Shown here piece by piece: positions 22,778 to 33,306 of a stretch of DNA of 64,000 nt. Under the pieces are notes generated by a model. The model did not search any database. It was not told the origin of the DNA and saw nothing but the letters and a program-made list of their open reading frames with translations. How positions within the stretch are numbered: the first letter of the stretch is position 1; each line of letters begins with the position of its first letter. A program made the position numbers and the translations under genes. Source of the DNA: Archivesica marissinica (Eukaryota > Mollusca > Bivalvia > Venerida > Vesicomyidae); the NCBI GenBank assembly GCA_014843695.1, contig CM026400.1:18118294-18182293 (forward strand). The letters run 5' to 3'.

Positions 22778-23062
22778 ACGGACACGTAGTCTATTGGTTA
22801 ACACGACGAACTGGGAATCCAAGGATCGCAGGTTCGAACCCCGTCTGACCCTAATAAAATTAACAGTCTTTCCGATGGGACTTTAACCCGAAGTCTCGTG
22901 TCGGTGCTTTACATCGTGCACGTTGAAAAAACCAGAGGGGACTCTGGACTGGATCTCTGTACTGGTTAACAGCTGGAGCCTGCCTAGGAAAGGTGTTGTT
23001 AGGTAAATTGCCCGTCGCTCATATGGACAACCGGTAGCGACGATAAATAAACACAAAATAAA
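22778..23062 (+). repeat. SINE-B copy with an internal SINE-E segment
   Basis: Head GACGGACACGTAGTC with B-box GGTTCGAACCCC, then GTCTGACCCTAATAAAAT and the SINE-B body to GGATCTCTGT. The next segment, ACTGGTTAACAGCTGGAGCC through AGGTAAATTGCCCG, is SINE-E. The SINE-B tail then resumes with TCGCTCATATGGACAACCGG and CGACGATAAATAAAC. The result is a mosaic of two SINE families. Confidence 0.75.
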
Positions 23063-23295
23063 TTAAATAATGAGAAGTCACGTGTTTATTACTGAGGGGA
23101 GGTAATCGCATGTATACTGTCGCTTGTATGTTAATTTCGATTATCCCACAATAATTATGTGCAGGTGCAGTGAGGGAAATATAACGGTAAATATGTAAGA
23201 AAACCCGTTGTGATCATCGACAGAACATCCTAATTCATGATACACGTGCGTATACTCACGTGCTGTGTCACGCATTATTATAGATCTTGATTATA

Positions 23296-24811
23296 TACTG
23301 AGTCAAAAAAGAAACGATACCAAACCAATTTGACGAAAAAGATGCAAACTTATAAATGCCTGTGATAAGCTACCACTTTTCAGTTCGGAATGACGTATGA
23401 CTATGATATTCATCCATATACACAGGTAAATAATGCATCCATATTTTCCTAACGATGATTTTCCATTTTGCACGTGATCCGCGAGGAAGACGATTTGCTA
23501 TACATGGATATATCCACAAACTAGTTGTTTGTACTCATATTGTAATTACTTCGAGCAAAAACACCAAAACGATCTGCATTTTCCTCAAAAGAAATGCCCA
23601 CTCGACCAAATTTCGAGAAAGCGAGCAATTGGGATGATTGAAGCTGGTTTACGTCATAACGACGTCGCTAATTGTTTCGGTGTGTCCCGGATCACGATCA
23701 CACGTCTACTTGGACGGTACCGAACACGTGGATCAACTGACGACCGCCCACGTACTGGTCGACCACGCGTGACGACGCCAGAACAGGACCGTCATATTCG
23801 GACGTCACATTTACGTGACCGCTTCCTGCCCGCTACTCATACCGCCATCGTTACTCCTGGGAGGATCAACAATAGAATCAGTGCTCACACAGTTCGGAAC
23901 AGGTCGCTGAACGTGGAATCCGTCCTTACAGACCGTACACCGGGTCCATGTTGACGCGACGTCACAGGAACGAACGTCGTGAATGGACGGGTGAACATGC
24001 ACGTTGGACTCGCTTACAGTGGAATTCCGTTATGCTTAGTGACGAATCGCGTTTCCGTTTACGGCGTGCGGATGGCAGGGCTCGAGTTTACCGTCGACTG
24101 GGAGAACGTTACGTCGATGCGTGTGTACGTGAGGTGGATCGGTTTGGAGGCGGTAGCGTTATGGTATGGGGCGGTATCACATTCGACGGCCGCACACAAC
24201 TGATTATTGTTGACGGAAACTTAACCGCATAGCGGTACTGTGACGAAATTATTACGCCCGTTGTTTTGCCATTCTTTAACGTCAATCGACGCGTTACACT
24301 GTTCCAACAGGACAACGCTAGATGCGATACTGCACACATTACCACTCAATTATTGGAGCAGGGGAGCATTGAACGTTTAACGTGGCCAACATTGTCACCA
24401 GACTTGTCTCCGATAGAACATTTATGGGATACCTTAGACCGTCCTGTAAGACTCCGTCAGCCGGCGACGTTACACCAACTGAGTGATATTCTGCGTCAGG
24501 AGTGGAACAACATTGGCCAATATGAGATTCTGACACTTATTCGTTCCATGCGACGGCGCTGCATTGCAGTGAGAGATGCCAATGGAGGTCATACACGGTA
24601 TTGACTATTGTGTGAATATTCCACTTGACCCCTTAATCACAAAAGACGCCACAGCGTAACAGATAATGATGGTATGGTCGAATTTTAAACTTGCAACATT
24701 GTCTCATATGTTTCAATCTCGGTACACGAAATTTCAGATGAATTGCTTATTTAGTAATTAAAAAATACATAATGTGTTTATACCATGTATCGTTTCTTAT
24801 TTGACTCAGTA
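23296..24811 (+). mobile_element. Tc1-like DNA transposon, complete ends, 1516 bp
   Basis: The left end TACTGAGTCAAAAAAGAAAC and the inverse of the right end (TACTGAGTCAAATAAGAAAC) form terminal inverted repeats of about 25 bp with one mismatch. TA dinucleotides at 23294-23295 and 24812-24813 fit the Tc1/mariner target duplication. The length of about 1.5 kb with one transposase frame is typical. The transposase is broken, so the copy is not autonomous, but its ends could still be recognised in trans. Confidence 0.9.
23594..24604 (+). pseudogene. Tc1 transposase (DD34E), frameshifted
   Basis: A Tc1/mariner cut-and-paste transposase acting on the flanking inverted repeats. The N-terminal helix-turn-helix region shows RKRAIGMIEAGLRHNDVANC and FGVSRITITRLLGRYR, followed by a DRPRTGRPRVTT linker typical of the second DNA-binding module. 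The catalytic triad is visible: D in LSDESRF (about 24030), D in FQQDNAR (about 24310) and E in SPDLSPIEHLWD (about 24417). There are 34 residues between the second D and the E. The frame is broken near the start codon (one extra base near 23600), again near 23908, and by an in-frame TAG at 24230-24232. The C-terminal frame runs to the TGA at 24602-24604. It belongs to a different subfamily from the copies at 32 kb and 38 kb. Confidence 0.9.
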
Positions 24812-24849
24812 TATATACATACTGTTATGGCAACAATTACTTAAAATTG

Positions 24850-25087
24850 TGGTAGTCGTGATAGCGAAGTAGTAGCGCTTTTGCTTCAGGTGCGAAAGGC
24901 CCGGTGTTCGAGCACCGCTGGATCCGTTACGATTGTGTCCGTAGGCAAGGCATTTGAATTCCACATTGCCTCTTCTCTCTCCCTAATGGCGATGGATTCC
25001 ACCATGAATGAGGTCTCGAGAGTGATTAATAGAAGTTGTAAGAACCTGTTTCGCAATCAAGCTAAATATAAATATGTATAAACTAAA
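24850..25087 (+). repeat. SINE-A, full length
   Basis: Head GTCGTGATAGCGAAGTAGTA, GCTTCAGGTGCGAAAGGCC, B-box GTTCGAGCACCGC, then the GTAGGCAAGGCATTTGAATT block, the GGCGATGGATTCCACCATGA body, and the tail AAGAACCTGTTTCGCAATC with TATGTATAAACT. It sits just outside the Tc1 right end. Confidence 0.9.
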
Positions 25088-25628
25088 GTTGAAATACTCA
25101 GGGTATGTGGCAACTATTTGGTTTAAGCATATTCATTACACTATATACATTTGTGGTAGGGTTCGGATTCTGGGGGGGGGGGGGGTCAGTTAGAATGACA
25201 ACACCCTATACGTTTCATCAATCTATTCAATATCCTTGTAGACAACAAGGCTCTCGAATGCTTTGGTTCTACAATACACATATATACACCCATTAAGAAT
25301 AGGATTAAAACATATGCGTCATATAAATATAAAGATGATTTGCGGTGCTTGGGTTAACAACAACAACATATTATATACGTTGGCACTATATATACTCTCG
25401 TCAGGTTCGTGGTTCGTAATAACGCTTACTCTTACTTAAATATATATGACATCAGTAACACAGAGGTAATCTATGTTACATCCATGTCTCTGATGAAACA
25501 TAGACATATGCAACATAGACCTATACAACATAGACATATGCAACATAGACATATACAATAACTTACGCAGATATATGATCTCTGTAACACATTTCGCGCT
25601 ATTCTCTCCACCGTCCGCTACTCATTCA
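25088..25628. other. Intergenic with a G14 run
   Basis: No gene supported. A homopolymer of 14 G lies at 25172-25185. Short ACATAGACATATGCA-type repeats (about 15 bp) occur at 25497-25558. Confidence 0.5.
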
Positions 25629-25661
25629 ACCACTCACTCACTCACTCACTCACTCACTGGT
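25629..25661. repeat. (CACT)n microsatellite
   Basis: An uninterrupted run of about seven ACTC tetramers lies within this span. Confidence 0.85.
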
Positions 25662-26395
25662 GCCGTGACAACTGTAAATAACATGCATCTGTTAAGTTAT
25701 GTGCAATGATGAGGTTTGATATACCGACAGCCAGGAACAAGGGAAAAGACTCAGGAAAGGACCAACGACAAAAAGGACCAACTGAACCGAACCCGCGTAC
25801 AACATAATGAACCCAATACTACAGCGTACAAATCAACCAATTCAATATCTCACGCATATCTAGTATCTATATATACCTGAATAATACGTTTGAAGACTTT
25901 TATGGTATGGTTCTATTCTCTATAACTATATAATAAAATGCTCTCTTCATAAAAGGCATTTCTAACCTATTCTGATGACGAGATGTACACCGGATTAAGG
26001 ACGCACTCACCTGTGTAGGGGTTATCTCAAAATATAAATTTAATAAGCGTTTAGGCAAAGCCAAACTAAACACTGGTTTCTTTCAAATAAAATATAAATC
26101 AATAAGCAGGTGTCGCATTTTTTTTATTCAATTCTAATCCAATCCATAATCTTGTAGTAGTGTAATGGGTTTCTCATAAAGTCATTGTGCAATTCGTTGT
26201 TCTCGCGGATTGGATCCGCCAGTCCTCACCGACGACACGGGGGCTCGACTTGCTCATCGTCAGAACTTAGATTCGCAGCGATGTTGTCGCGACGATCTCC
26301 GGCTGCAGTAGCACGACGACCAGCCGCTCTTTAAGGAGCACGGGCGACCTGGTTACCCGCCCTCCGTGGGGCACGGCCGTCTGCTCTTGGCTGTC
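25662..26395. other. Intergenic, nothing firm
   Basis: AT-rich to about 26190, then clearly GC-richer with CpGs to 26395 (for example GACGACCAGCCGCTC). No recognisable domain. The GC-rich part is continuous with a minus-strand open frame through the 27-bp array. Confidence 0.45.
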
Positions 26396-26890
26396 TATCA
26401 TCCTGTACTGGCACAGGCTGGTTATCATCCTGTACTGGCGCAAGCTGGTTATCACCCTGTACTGGCGCGGCTGGTTATCATCCTGTACTGGCGCGGGCTG
26501 GTTATCATCCTGTACTGGCGCGGGCTGGTTATCATCCTGTACTGGCGCGGGCTGGTTATCACCCTGTACTGGCACGGGCTGGTTATCATCCTGTACTGGC
26601 GCGGGCTGGTTATCACCCTGAACTGGCACGGGCTGGTTATCATCCTGTACTGGCACGGGCTGGTTATCACCCTGAACTGGCACGGGCTGGTTATCATCCT
26701 GTACTGGCGCGGGCTTGTTATCATCCTGTACTGGCACGGGCTGGTTATCATCCTGTACTGGCACGGGCTGGTTATCACCCTGAACTGGCACTGGCTGGTT
26801 ATCATCATGTACTGACACGGGCTAGTTATCATCCTGTACTGGCATGGGCTGGTTATCAATCTGTACTGCCACGGGCTGGTTATCATGATT
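26396..26890. repeat. 27-bp tandem array, about 18 units
   Basis: The unit is GGTTATCATCCTGTACTGG followed by CGCGGGCT or CACGGGCT. Variants alternate ATCATCCTGT with ATCACCCTGA. On the minus strand it reads as a 9-residue hydrophilic repeat (PVQDDNQPV) open for 183 codons, including about 60 codons of GC-rich non-repeat sequence on the 3' side. I see no start context, splice support or homologous domain. It is left as a repeat with a low-probability coding alternative. Confidence 0.85.
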
Positions 26891-26931
26891 GGGGATGTGT
26901 AAATTATATATATATCCTTTAGACTACCGTC

Positions 26932-27665
26932 TTGCTGTCAGCAAGGAACAGAACATTATTGTTTATGATTTGGGCAAGAACATATCCAACATACCATGTG
27001 TTGGCCACTATGTTTGGTGTAAGTGTTGGCACTGTGAGTCTTGAAGTCAGACATAGTATCCCACTGATTTATGACAAGTTAAGGCATTTTGTTGTTTGGC
27101 CGACAATGGTTGAATGGCTATGGAGAGTACATGGGCCAAACTGCACATGGCTGTGATTGTTATAGATGGAACGTCCCATCAAATGTATCGACAAGAAATG
27201 GAACCACAATAACGGTATTAGTCGGGGCACCGTAACTATCATTGCATGCACTCACAGGTGGTTGTTGATGTGCATCGACACATCGAGAGTGGATATCTAG
27301 GTCATCGTGACGATGCCCAACAATACGGCTTGATGAAACAGATTGGACCAGACTTACATTTTCCAGACGATTTGCTTATTTTTTTGCGACAAAAATCTAC
27401 CCTAATCGCGATTATGTTATGAACGCATATACCTCGAAAGCAGCCAGGAGAAAGACAAAAGTGTCGTAAACTAAATAGATATATCACAAAATACAGAGTG
27501 CGCGTAGAGCATGCTATGGCAGATATCAAATGTTATAGATATGTTGGTACTGTGTGGAGAAACCTCAGAAATATGTTGTCCCGAACTGTGTCCATATGTG
27601 TTTCGTTGTGTGTAGGCGCAAGCAAATGGAACACTGATTCTTTAAGAAATAAAATAGTATGGCTA
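26932..27665 (+). pseudogene. HARBI1-like DDE nuclease (PIF/Harbinger type), frameshifted
   Basis: The N-terminal part reads LLFMIWARTYPTYHVLATMF, GVSVGTVSLEVRHSIPLIY and HFVVWPTMVEWL, the pattern preceding the catalytic core of HARBI1-like nucleases. In other frames follow VIDGTSHQMYRQEMEPQ (first D, about 27160), GHRDDAQQYGLMKQIGPDLH, a segment equivalent to GDK-IYPNRDYVM (second D, about 27388) and YRVRVEHAMADIKCYR (E, about 27510) leading to VGTVWRN. All three acidic positions survive, but at least three frameshifts separate the pieces and no frame spans the protein. The partner Myb-like protein of autonomous Harbinger elements was not found, and no terminal repeats were located. Confidence 0.8.
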
Positions 27666-27689
27666 TATCCGATTTATTTTCTTTGAATT

Positions 27690-28244
27690 ATTGTCGTTAC
27701 AAGTTGGCTTGGGTGTATGGGGTTTTCATTTTACTGGCATGGCTAACCCAGATAAATAGAAGGCAACAGTCCATATAAATATCCTACACAGTCATGCTAA
27801 CAGCAAAGGACAGTAATGTACAGTTCACAGTATAGTGTACGCCTCACAAAATGAATAACCCCTTGCTACAGCCATGCATTAATTTTATATTGTACAATAA
27901 ACTTGAGAAAAAACCCAATATGTTATCGTCATCCGATGTTCATCTCATCATCAGGATAGGTTAGAAATGCCTAATATGTTTACGAACATTATTTAAAAAC
28001 GACGTTCACCGGATAAGTTGTTAGTTTTGAATTATGGACAAATAAAAACAAGTGAATGCTAGCAATGTGTAGACTGTAAAATGGATACGGAAAAACGCAA
28101 GCAGCAACATCGGAGATATACGGTAAGTGCTAGCTGTTATAGTAAAACCAACGAATAAAGACAGTCCTCGGGGCGGAGAAATCGGTCTGCAAAGACTGAT
28201 TGGTTTTCTTCCGGGTCATTGATTAGTTGAGCAATTGCCTAGTG
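27690..28244. other. Intergenic, nothing recognised
   Basis: No supported gene, RNA or repeat family. Confidence 0.5.
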
Positions 28245-28622
28245 ACATAAAGTGACCATGCAAAGAAAGAGCGGAAAAGTTAGTGACCCGACGTGGGACT
28301 CGAACCCACGACCTCCCGAACACTAGTCGGACAGCTCTACCAACTGAGCTAGCCGGGCCGCTGTTCTACCGACGCCGAAATACACTACACTCTTCCCTCT
28401 TTTAATCTTTAGGAGCCGCACTCCGATTCCTGGAGCCGCACCCCTACTCCTTTGCCCGTACCATATATCCTCGTCGCCATTAAAGTGACCATGCAAAGAT
28501 AGAGCGGAAAAGTTAGTGACCCGACGTGGGACTCGAACCCACGACCTCCCGAACACTAGTCGGACACCTCTACCAACTGAGCTAGCCGGGCCGCTGTTCT
28601 ACCCAAGCCGAAATACACTACA
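28245..28622 (-). repeat. SINE-F: two tRNA-Thr(AGT)-like heads in tandem
   Basis: Two nearly identical segments (28245-28390 and 28480-28622) carry, on the minus strand, a tRNA-like sequence: GCCCGGCTAGCTCAGTTGG, TAGAGC, anticodon arm TCCGA-CTAGTGT-TCGGG (anticodon AGT), T-arm GTGGG-TTCGAGT-CCCAC and 3' stem GTCGGGT, which pairs with GCCCGGC using two G-T wobbles. Both share flanks (AACTTTTCCGCTC... and GGTAGAACAGCGG), so they are parts of a repeat and not independent genes. The spacer holds GGAGCCGCACTCC-like words. Confidence 0.75.
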
Positions 28623-28855
28623 GACATTTGGGCTGTCTTTATTCGCATGTGCACGTTTGTTTTGTGGCTACACATATTCGACTTGTCGGAACGATCTCAT
28701 TTTCCCGTTTGGTTTATATTCCCTTGATTTAGGTTATATTTATGCATGGAAGCGTGAAATTGTGTCCAGATAAGTAGAATTATGTGTTCATCTATGCATG
28801 TCTATTTAAATAGTTTTGTTGTTAGAATGTTATAAGTGCCGTACCCTAAATGTGC

Positions 28856-29062
28856 TGTGTGGCGTCCGTGGTCCAGTGGTAGAGTGACGGATTTGGAATC
28901 GAACTGTCCCGGGTTCGATACTCTGGTCAGGCCACGTATGTAGTGTCATTGAGCAAGGCACCTTGCACACATTGCTTAGTACGGGGTAACCACTTAGGAA
29001 GGCTAAGCCTGCCCAGGAAAACATGGTCTAGGTCCCCGCAAGGGGTTTGACATTAATGGAAC
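28856..29062 (+). repeat. SINE-D, full length
   Basis: Head GGCGTCCGTGGTCCAGTGGT, AGAGTGACGGATTTGGAATC, B-box CCCGGGTTCGATACTC, then GGCCACGTATGTAGTGTCAT, TGAGCAAGGCACCTTGCACA, CCAGGAAAACATG, CCCCGCAAGGGGTTTGACAT and ATTAATGGAACATG. The same order occurs in reverse at 39428-39762 and 41146-41444. The tRNA of origin is uncertain (Pro- or Gln-like). Confidence 0.85.
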
Positions 29063-29170
29063 ATGCATATACATGTTTTAGCCGTGCTACTGTAAAATTA
29101 GTGTTGCGTCACCGATGGGAGAACACGTCTTTCATTAGTCCTATCTAACGCAATCATCATCATCTTTTTT

Positions 29171-29836
29171 CTTTTGTTATTTAGAGGTCTTATCGTTAAA
29201 GCTCAATTTCGCATAGCACTTTCCGCCCTGATCCGATGGCGGGATTTCTGACCAATATTGTTAAGGTTTCCGGACATGAACGGTTATAAATTGGTGTTAA
29301 GAATAATCATTAATATAGATATTTAGAACGTTTAAAATATATTGTCTTAGCGTTGTGCATATCCTTAGCTGTTTGAAGTAGACAGGTCAAATTTTCCCAT
29401 TTTGTTCTGGGCATTCTTCACAAAAGAAATGCGAATGAATTATTTGCTGACTAAAACGCAGACGCTTATGCAGACGATATGTATTATATAGGAAAACGCT
29501 ATTTTTTACAATGCCGCTTGTCAGCTGCATAAGCGTCTGCGTTTTAGTCTAAGCCAATAATTCATTCGGATATCTTTTGTGAAGAATGCGCAGAAAAAAT
29601 GGGAACATTTGACCTGTCTACTTCAAACAGTTAATGATATGCACAACGGTAAGACAATATATTTTAAACGTTCTAAATATCTGTATTAATGATTATTCTT
29701 AACACCAATGCACACATTTATAACCGTTCATGTCCGGAAAGCTTCAACATATTGGTCAGAAATCCCTCCATCGGATCAGGGCGGAAAGTGCTATGCGAAA
29801 TCGAGCTTTAACGACAAGACCTCGAAATAACAGAAG
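29171..29836. mobile_element. Foldback element with arms of about 300 bp
   Basis: The left arm (from about 29171) and right arm (to about 29836) are inverted complements along almost their whole length. The outer ends are TGTTATTTAGAGGTCTTATC and the inverse TGTTATTTCGAGGTCTTGTC. The inner ends are AAAACGCAGACGCTTATGCA at about 29455 and its complement near 29525. Only about 40 bp separate the arms. Matching inner words include GGTCAAATTTTCCCAT and CATTAATATAGATATTTAGA. Mismatches are scattered single bases and small indels. No coding sequence and no clear target duplication were found. Confidence 0.9.
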
Positions 29837-30552
29837 AAACAAGTTATGTAGAGGTCTTGTGTATAGGACTAGTCTTTCATTAAACTGGGCATTCCGCGAA
29901 CATTCATAAGATGACTCGTCGTCTTAAGGTCAGACACCGCTATTGCAATTTCCATAGGTCACCATTATAACATACAGCACCATTATATTTCCCCCCAAAA
30001 TAGTTTGGTACAAAAGACAGTAGTTTTCAACAGACTGGCCTTTGAGCCACAGGAAAATGTCAAATTTCAATGGGGTTGACCGATTGCGTTTTTTAAATTT
30101 CCCACTAAAGGCACCCACCCCCTACTCTGAAGGTAATTTAGTGGTGAATGTTGCACTGACACCTGCATTTATAATATGCTGTTTATTTGTCACCATATTG
30201 TCTGCAAATATTTTTTAATATTCCAAAATGCAGCTCATATATTGTATTTTAATATTTAGAAGTCATTTTCATTATTTGTGACAATACCTACTCAGCCAAT
30301 CAGTTCATGTATCAATAACTCTTAAGGGCTTCCCTACACTTTTTCAACCAATCCCAGACCACTATATCAATAACACCGTCTGACCTAAACTTGCAAAAAT
30401 GCGTGTATGAGAATGTAGTCCTATATGTAAGACCTATATATTTTTTCTCTCGATCTGTTAAAATGTTAACATTTTTCAAGTCTAAACATTTAGATGAATG
30501 AGAATGATGCAAGGACAATAATGTAGTTGTAAAAACAAACACATTTATTTTT
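29837..30552. other. Intergenic, nothing recognised
   Basis: Minus-strand frames at 29930-30118 and 30312-30542 lack recognisable domains. I cannot exclude that they are pieces of an unknown mobile-element protein. Confidence 0.4.
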
Positions 30553-30640
30553 TAACTCGTTTGCGAAACAAGTTCTTACACTATTATATTCTCGACCTCA
30601 TGATTTCTGATAGAATCGATCGCCATGAAGGTGGGAGCAG
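30553..30640 (-). repeat. SINE-A tail fragment
   Basis: Carries GCGAAACAAGTTCTTACA, TATTCTCGACCTCATGATTT and ATCGATCGCCATGAAGG, the 3' half of SINE-A in reverse. It lies just upstream of a second, full SINE-A in the same orientation. Confidence 0.65.
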
Positions 30641-30661
30641 CGCGTTTTAAGTGTTTTAACA

Positions 30662-30903
30662 GTTCATACACATTTATTTTAGCTCTATTGCGAAACAAGT
30701 TCTTACCAAGTTCTTACAACTTATATTAACCACTCTCGGGACCTCATTCCTGATGGAATCCATCACCACGAGGGAGAGAGTAGTGGCAACGTGGAATTTA
30801 AATGCCTTGCCTAAGGGCACAATCGTGACTGCTCCAGCAGGGCTCGAACTCCGGACCTTTCGCACATGAAGCGAACGCGCATCCACTGCGCTATCACGAC
30901 TTA
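30662..30903 (-). repeat. SINE-A, full length
   Basis: On the minus strand: GTCGTGATAGCGCAGTGGAT, GCGTTCGCTTCATGTGCG, AAAGGTCCGGAGTTCGAGCC, the CCTTAGGCAAGGCATTTAAA block, the GATGGATTCCATCAGGAATG body, and the tail with AAGAACTTGTTTCGCAATAG. This is one of the most complete copies in the window. A ten-base duplication (AAGTTCTTAC) lies in the tail. Confidence 0.9.
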
Positions 30904-31204
30904 CACGTTTAAGTGTCCATCCTAAGGACACGAGTGGTTCTGACTAGGTTCTTACCCATAGCGTGCGTTACAAACCGGACACCGCATCGAATCTGTTTAC
31001 ACAAGAGACAGTGAACATTTTTGTACCAGGTGCAGCCAAACCACAGCTTCCTTAAAATATTTCACATTAATTTTGGTCACATATTCAATTAATAAATTCT
31101 CACTTTCAGAATACGCAATAAACAGCAATGTATTTGTACACTTTTTGAAAAATTGTTTGTTCAATTGTTTGGTATGTTTTAAAAGAATTTGTCGAGATGG
31201 ATGA
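30904..31204. other. Intergenic, nothing recognised
   Basis: No supported feature. Confidence 0.5.
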
Positions 31205-31850
31205 CATCGCTCGATTGCTAACGTTTTATGTATAGGATTAAGCCGAAAACATCCAATATGTAAAACGTCCAGTATGAGGCGCGTAGCACCGAAGACGATT
31301 TTACATATTGGGTCAGTTTACGTCTTATATCTTACTTAAATCACACATTTATATAACTTACTTAAATCACACAGTTATATAACTATCTTACTTAAATCAC
31401 ACATTTATATAACTTACTTAAATCACACAGTTATATAACTATCTTACTTAAATCACACATTTATATAACTTACTTAAATCACACAGTTATATAACTATCT
31501 TACTTAAATCACACATTTATATAACTTACTTAAATCACACATTTATATAACTATCTTACTTAAATCACACATTTATATAACTTACTTAAATCACACAGTT
31601 ATATAACTATCTTACTTAAATCACACATTTATATAACTTACTTAAATCACACAGTTATATAACTATCTTACTTAAATCACACATTTATAGAACAAGATGC
31701 TACTAATTAAAATTGTTAATTTCGTACATTTACTCATAGTATTTAATATAATACACTGGGCTTTTTAAAACGGTCCAATTAATAATAATGGACTGTAAGT
31801 ACAAAGGTATGACGTCACGATAGTTGTTTTAATAATGAATACATATTGCT
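31205..31850 (-). repeat. Element G with an internal tandem expansion
   Basis: On the minus strand: TATCGTGACGTCATACC, ACAGTCCATTATTATTAA, AATTTTAATTAGTAGCATC, then the expanded array (31325-31690), then TAAACTGACCCAATATGTAA and a terminal inverted pair, CCAATATGTAAAA against TTTTACATATTGG, about 50 bp apart. It is the same order as 3150-3330 but about twice as long. Confidence 0.75.
31325..31690. repeat. 56-bp tandem array inside element G
   Basis: The unit alternates two near copies of CTTACTTAAATCACACA, with TTTATATAA and GTTATATAACTAT, to make a 56-bp period repeated about six times. The sister copies at 3.3 kb and 39.3 kb have only one such motif (ATATCTTACTTAAA), so the expansion is local. 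Confidence 0.85.
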
Positions 31851-31865
31851 TTTGTAACTTCAGAT

Positions 31866-33306
31866 ATATAGATGCGCTACATGTCCAATGTACATGCATT
31901 TTAAACTCTGGCGATGTTCAGAATACGATCATGTAGAGTTTACTCGATATACACGGTTTACATATCGGCCAGTGACTGGAACGTTGATTTTCACGTATTC
32001 AGTTCATTTAACATTCATGCGATAGGGCTATTCTAAAACTTTTAATTTTTCACTGTTTTCGATATGCCACGGCTTTCCGAAAACGTGCCAAATCGGGCAA
32101 TTGGGATGCTTGCGGATGGGATGTCCGCCAGGGTGGTCGCGCGTCGGTTCGGGTGCTGTCTGAAGACGATTGATAATCTTGCAGCCCGGTACCAGCAGAC
32201 TGGAGCTGTTCACGACCGGCAGCGACCTGGTATGTCTCGTGTAACAACGGCTAGAGCCGATCGTTACATTACGTTGGCGCACTTACGTAAACGTCGATTG
32301 GCAGCCAGTCACTGCTAGGCGATACGGTGTCTCAGGGCAGACCATTCGCAACAGGTTGCGTCGTAACGCCCAACCAATCGGGGCACGCCGCCCGTACACT
32401 GGTCAGATACTGACCCAACGTCACCGTAGGCTGTTATGGGCGCGACGTCATCTGAACAGCGAGAATGGCTGACTGAAACAAGAGTTTTGTTCACCGATGC
32501 ATCTAGTTTCAGTCATGCCGACGGAGGATTACTGGTATGCAGGCGTAAAAATGAAAGATTTGCCGATTATTGCATTGTTGAGAACAGGTTTGGGGGAGGG
32601 AAGGTAATGGTCTGGGATGGGATCATGGGAAAACGGAAGACACATTTGGTTGTTGTACAGGGCAACATCAATGCACAACGGTATGTTGCAGAGGTGCTAA
32701 ATGCTTATGCCTTACCATTTATTCGTCAGCATGGTTCTGGTGTGACATTGATGCAGGACAATGCCCGCCCTCACGTAGCCAGGGTCACCACTCAATACTT
32801 GCAGCAAAACAAAGTCGACGTCATGACATGGCCCGCGGTTTCCCCGGATCTCAACCCCATTGAGCATAGGATGCGCTGGGCCGCAAAGCACGAGCTAACC
32901 ATCAGATTGACAATGTTCACGATCTTACACGGGCGTTACAACGGGAATGGAGGACTTTGCCCAACGCACTGGTATTGCGTTACGTTACGTCGATGCGGCG
33001 TAGGATCATTCATGTAAATGGTGGCCACACTCTGTACTAACGATTTACTGGATGTGCCACATTTCTTATTGAAATTCCATCTCTAAACATTAAGTAACAC
33101 CTTTGAGATTTTGTGATTTTTGATTTTGACCCCTATCGCCATTGGTCGGTTATCTCTCAAAAAGTTAACAAGATAGCCAGATGCAATGAATTTGCATTGA
33201 TACAGAAATGAATGAACTTGTTTTTCCATTTGATTCATAAAAGTAAACCTTTGGGTTTCCGATAAATCCTTCCTTAAATATGGAGGGACGTTTCTAGTTT
33301 TGCTCC
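31866..33306 (+). mobile_element. Tc1-like element copy 2, left end truncated
   Basis: The right end is AGGGACGTTTCTAGTTTTGC at about 33286-33305, matching both ends of the related copy at 37308-38833. On the left, homology to that copy begins at GCTACATG (about 31873), so about 50 bp including the left inverted repeat are missing. The TCCAATGTACATGCATTTTA and ACTCTGGCGATGTTCAGAAT words are shared with the sister copy. Confidence 0.85.
32064..33017 (+). pseudogene. Tc1 transposase (DD34E) copy 2, frameshifted
   Basis: The first ATG (32064) opens an 84-codon frame with MPRLSENVPNRAIGMLADGM and a helix-turn-helix-like RVVARRFGCCLKTIDNLAAR, then DRQRPGMSRVTTARADRYIT. A stop and frameshift follow near 32315. 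The catalytic part reads LFTDASSFSHADGG (first D, with the usual E of D-E-S replaced by A), NRFGGGKVMVWDGIMG, MQDNARPHVARVTTQY (second D), and WPAVSPDLNPIEH (E, 34 residues on). The end is again out of frame relative to family length. It is inactive as it stands. Differences from copy 3 are mostly substitutions, so the two are separate old insertions of one subfamily. Confidence 0.9.

Noticed and set aside
25172..25185. G14 run, and the similar G13 run at 61491-61503, as quadruplex regulatory sites
   Set aside because: Single homopolymers of this length are common sequencing-prone sites and no gene start is adjacent.
26366..26815. + strand frame of the 27-bp array (LVIILYWRG repeats) as a membrane protein
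   Set aside because: The hydrophobic repeat is the complement of the hydrophilic minus-strand frame. No independent support exists for either.
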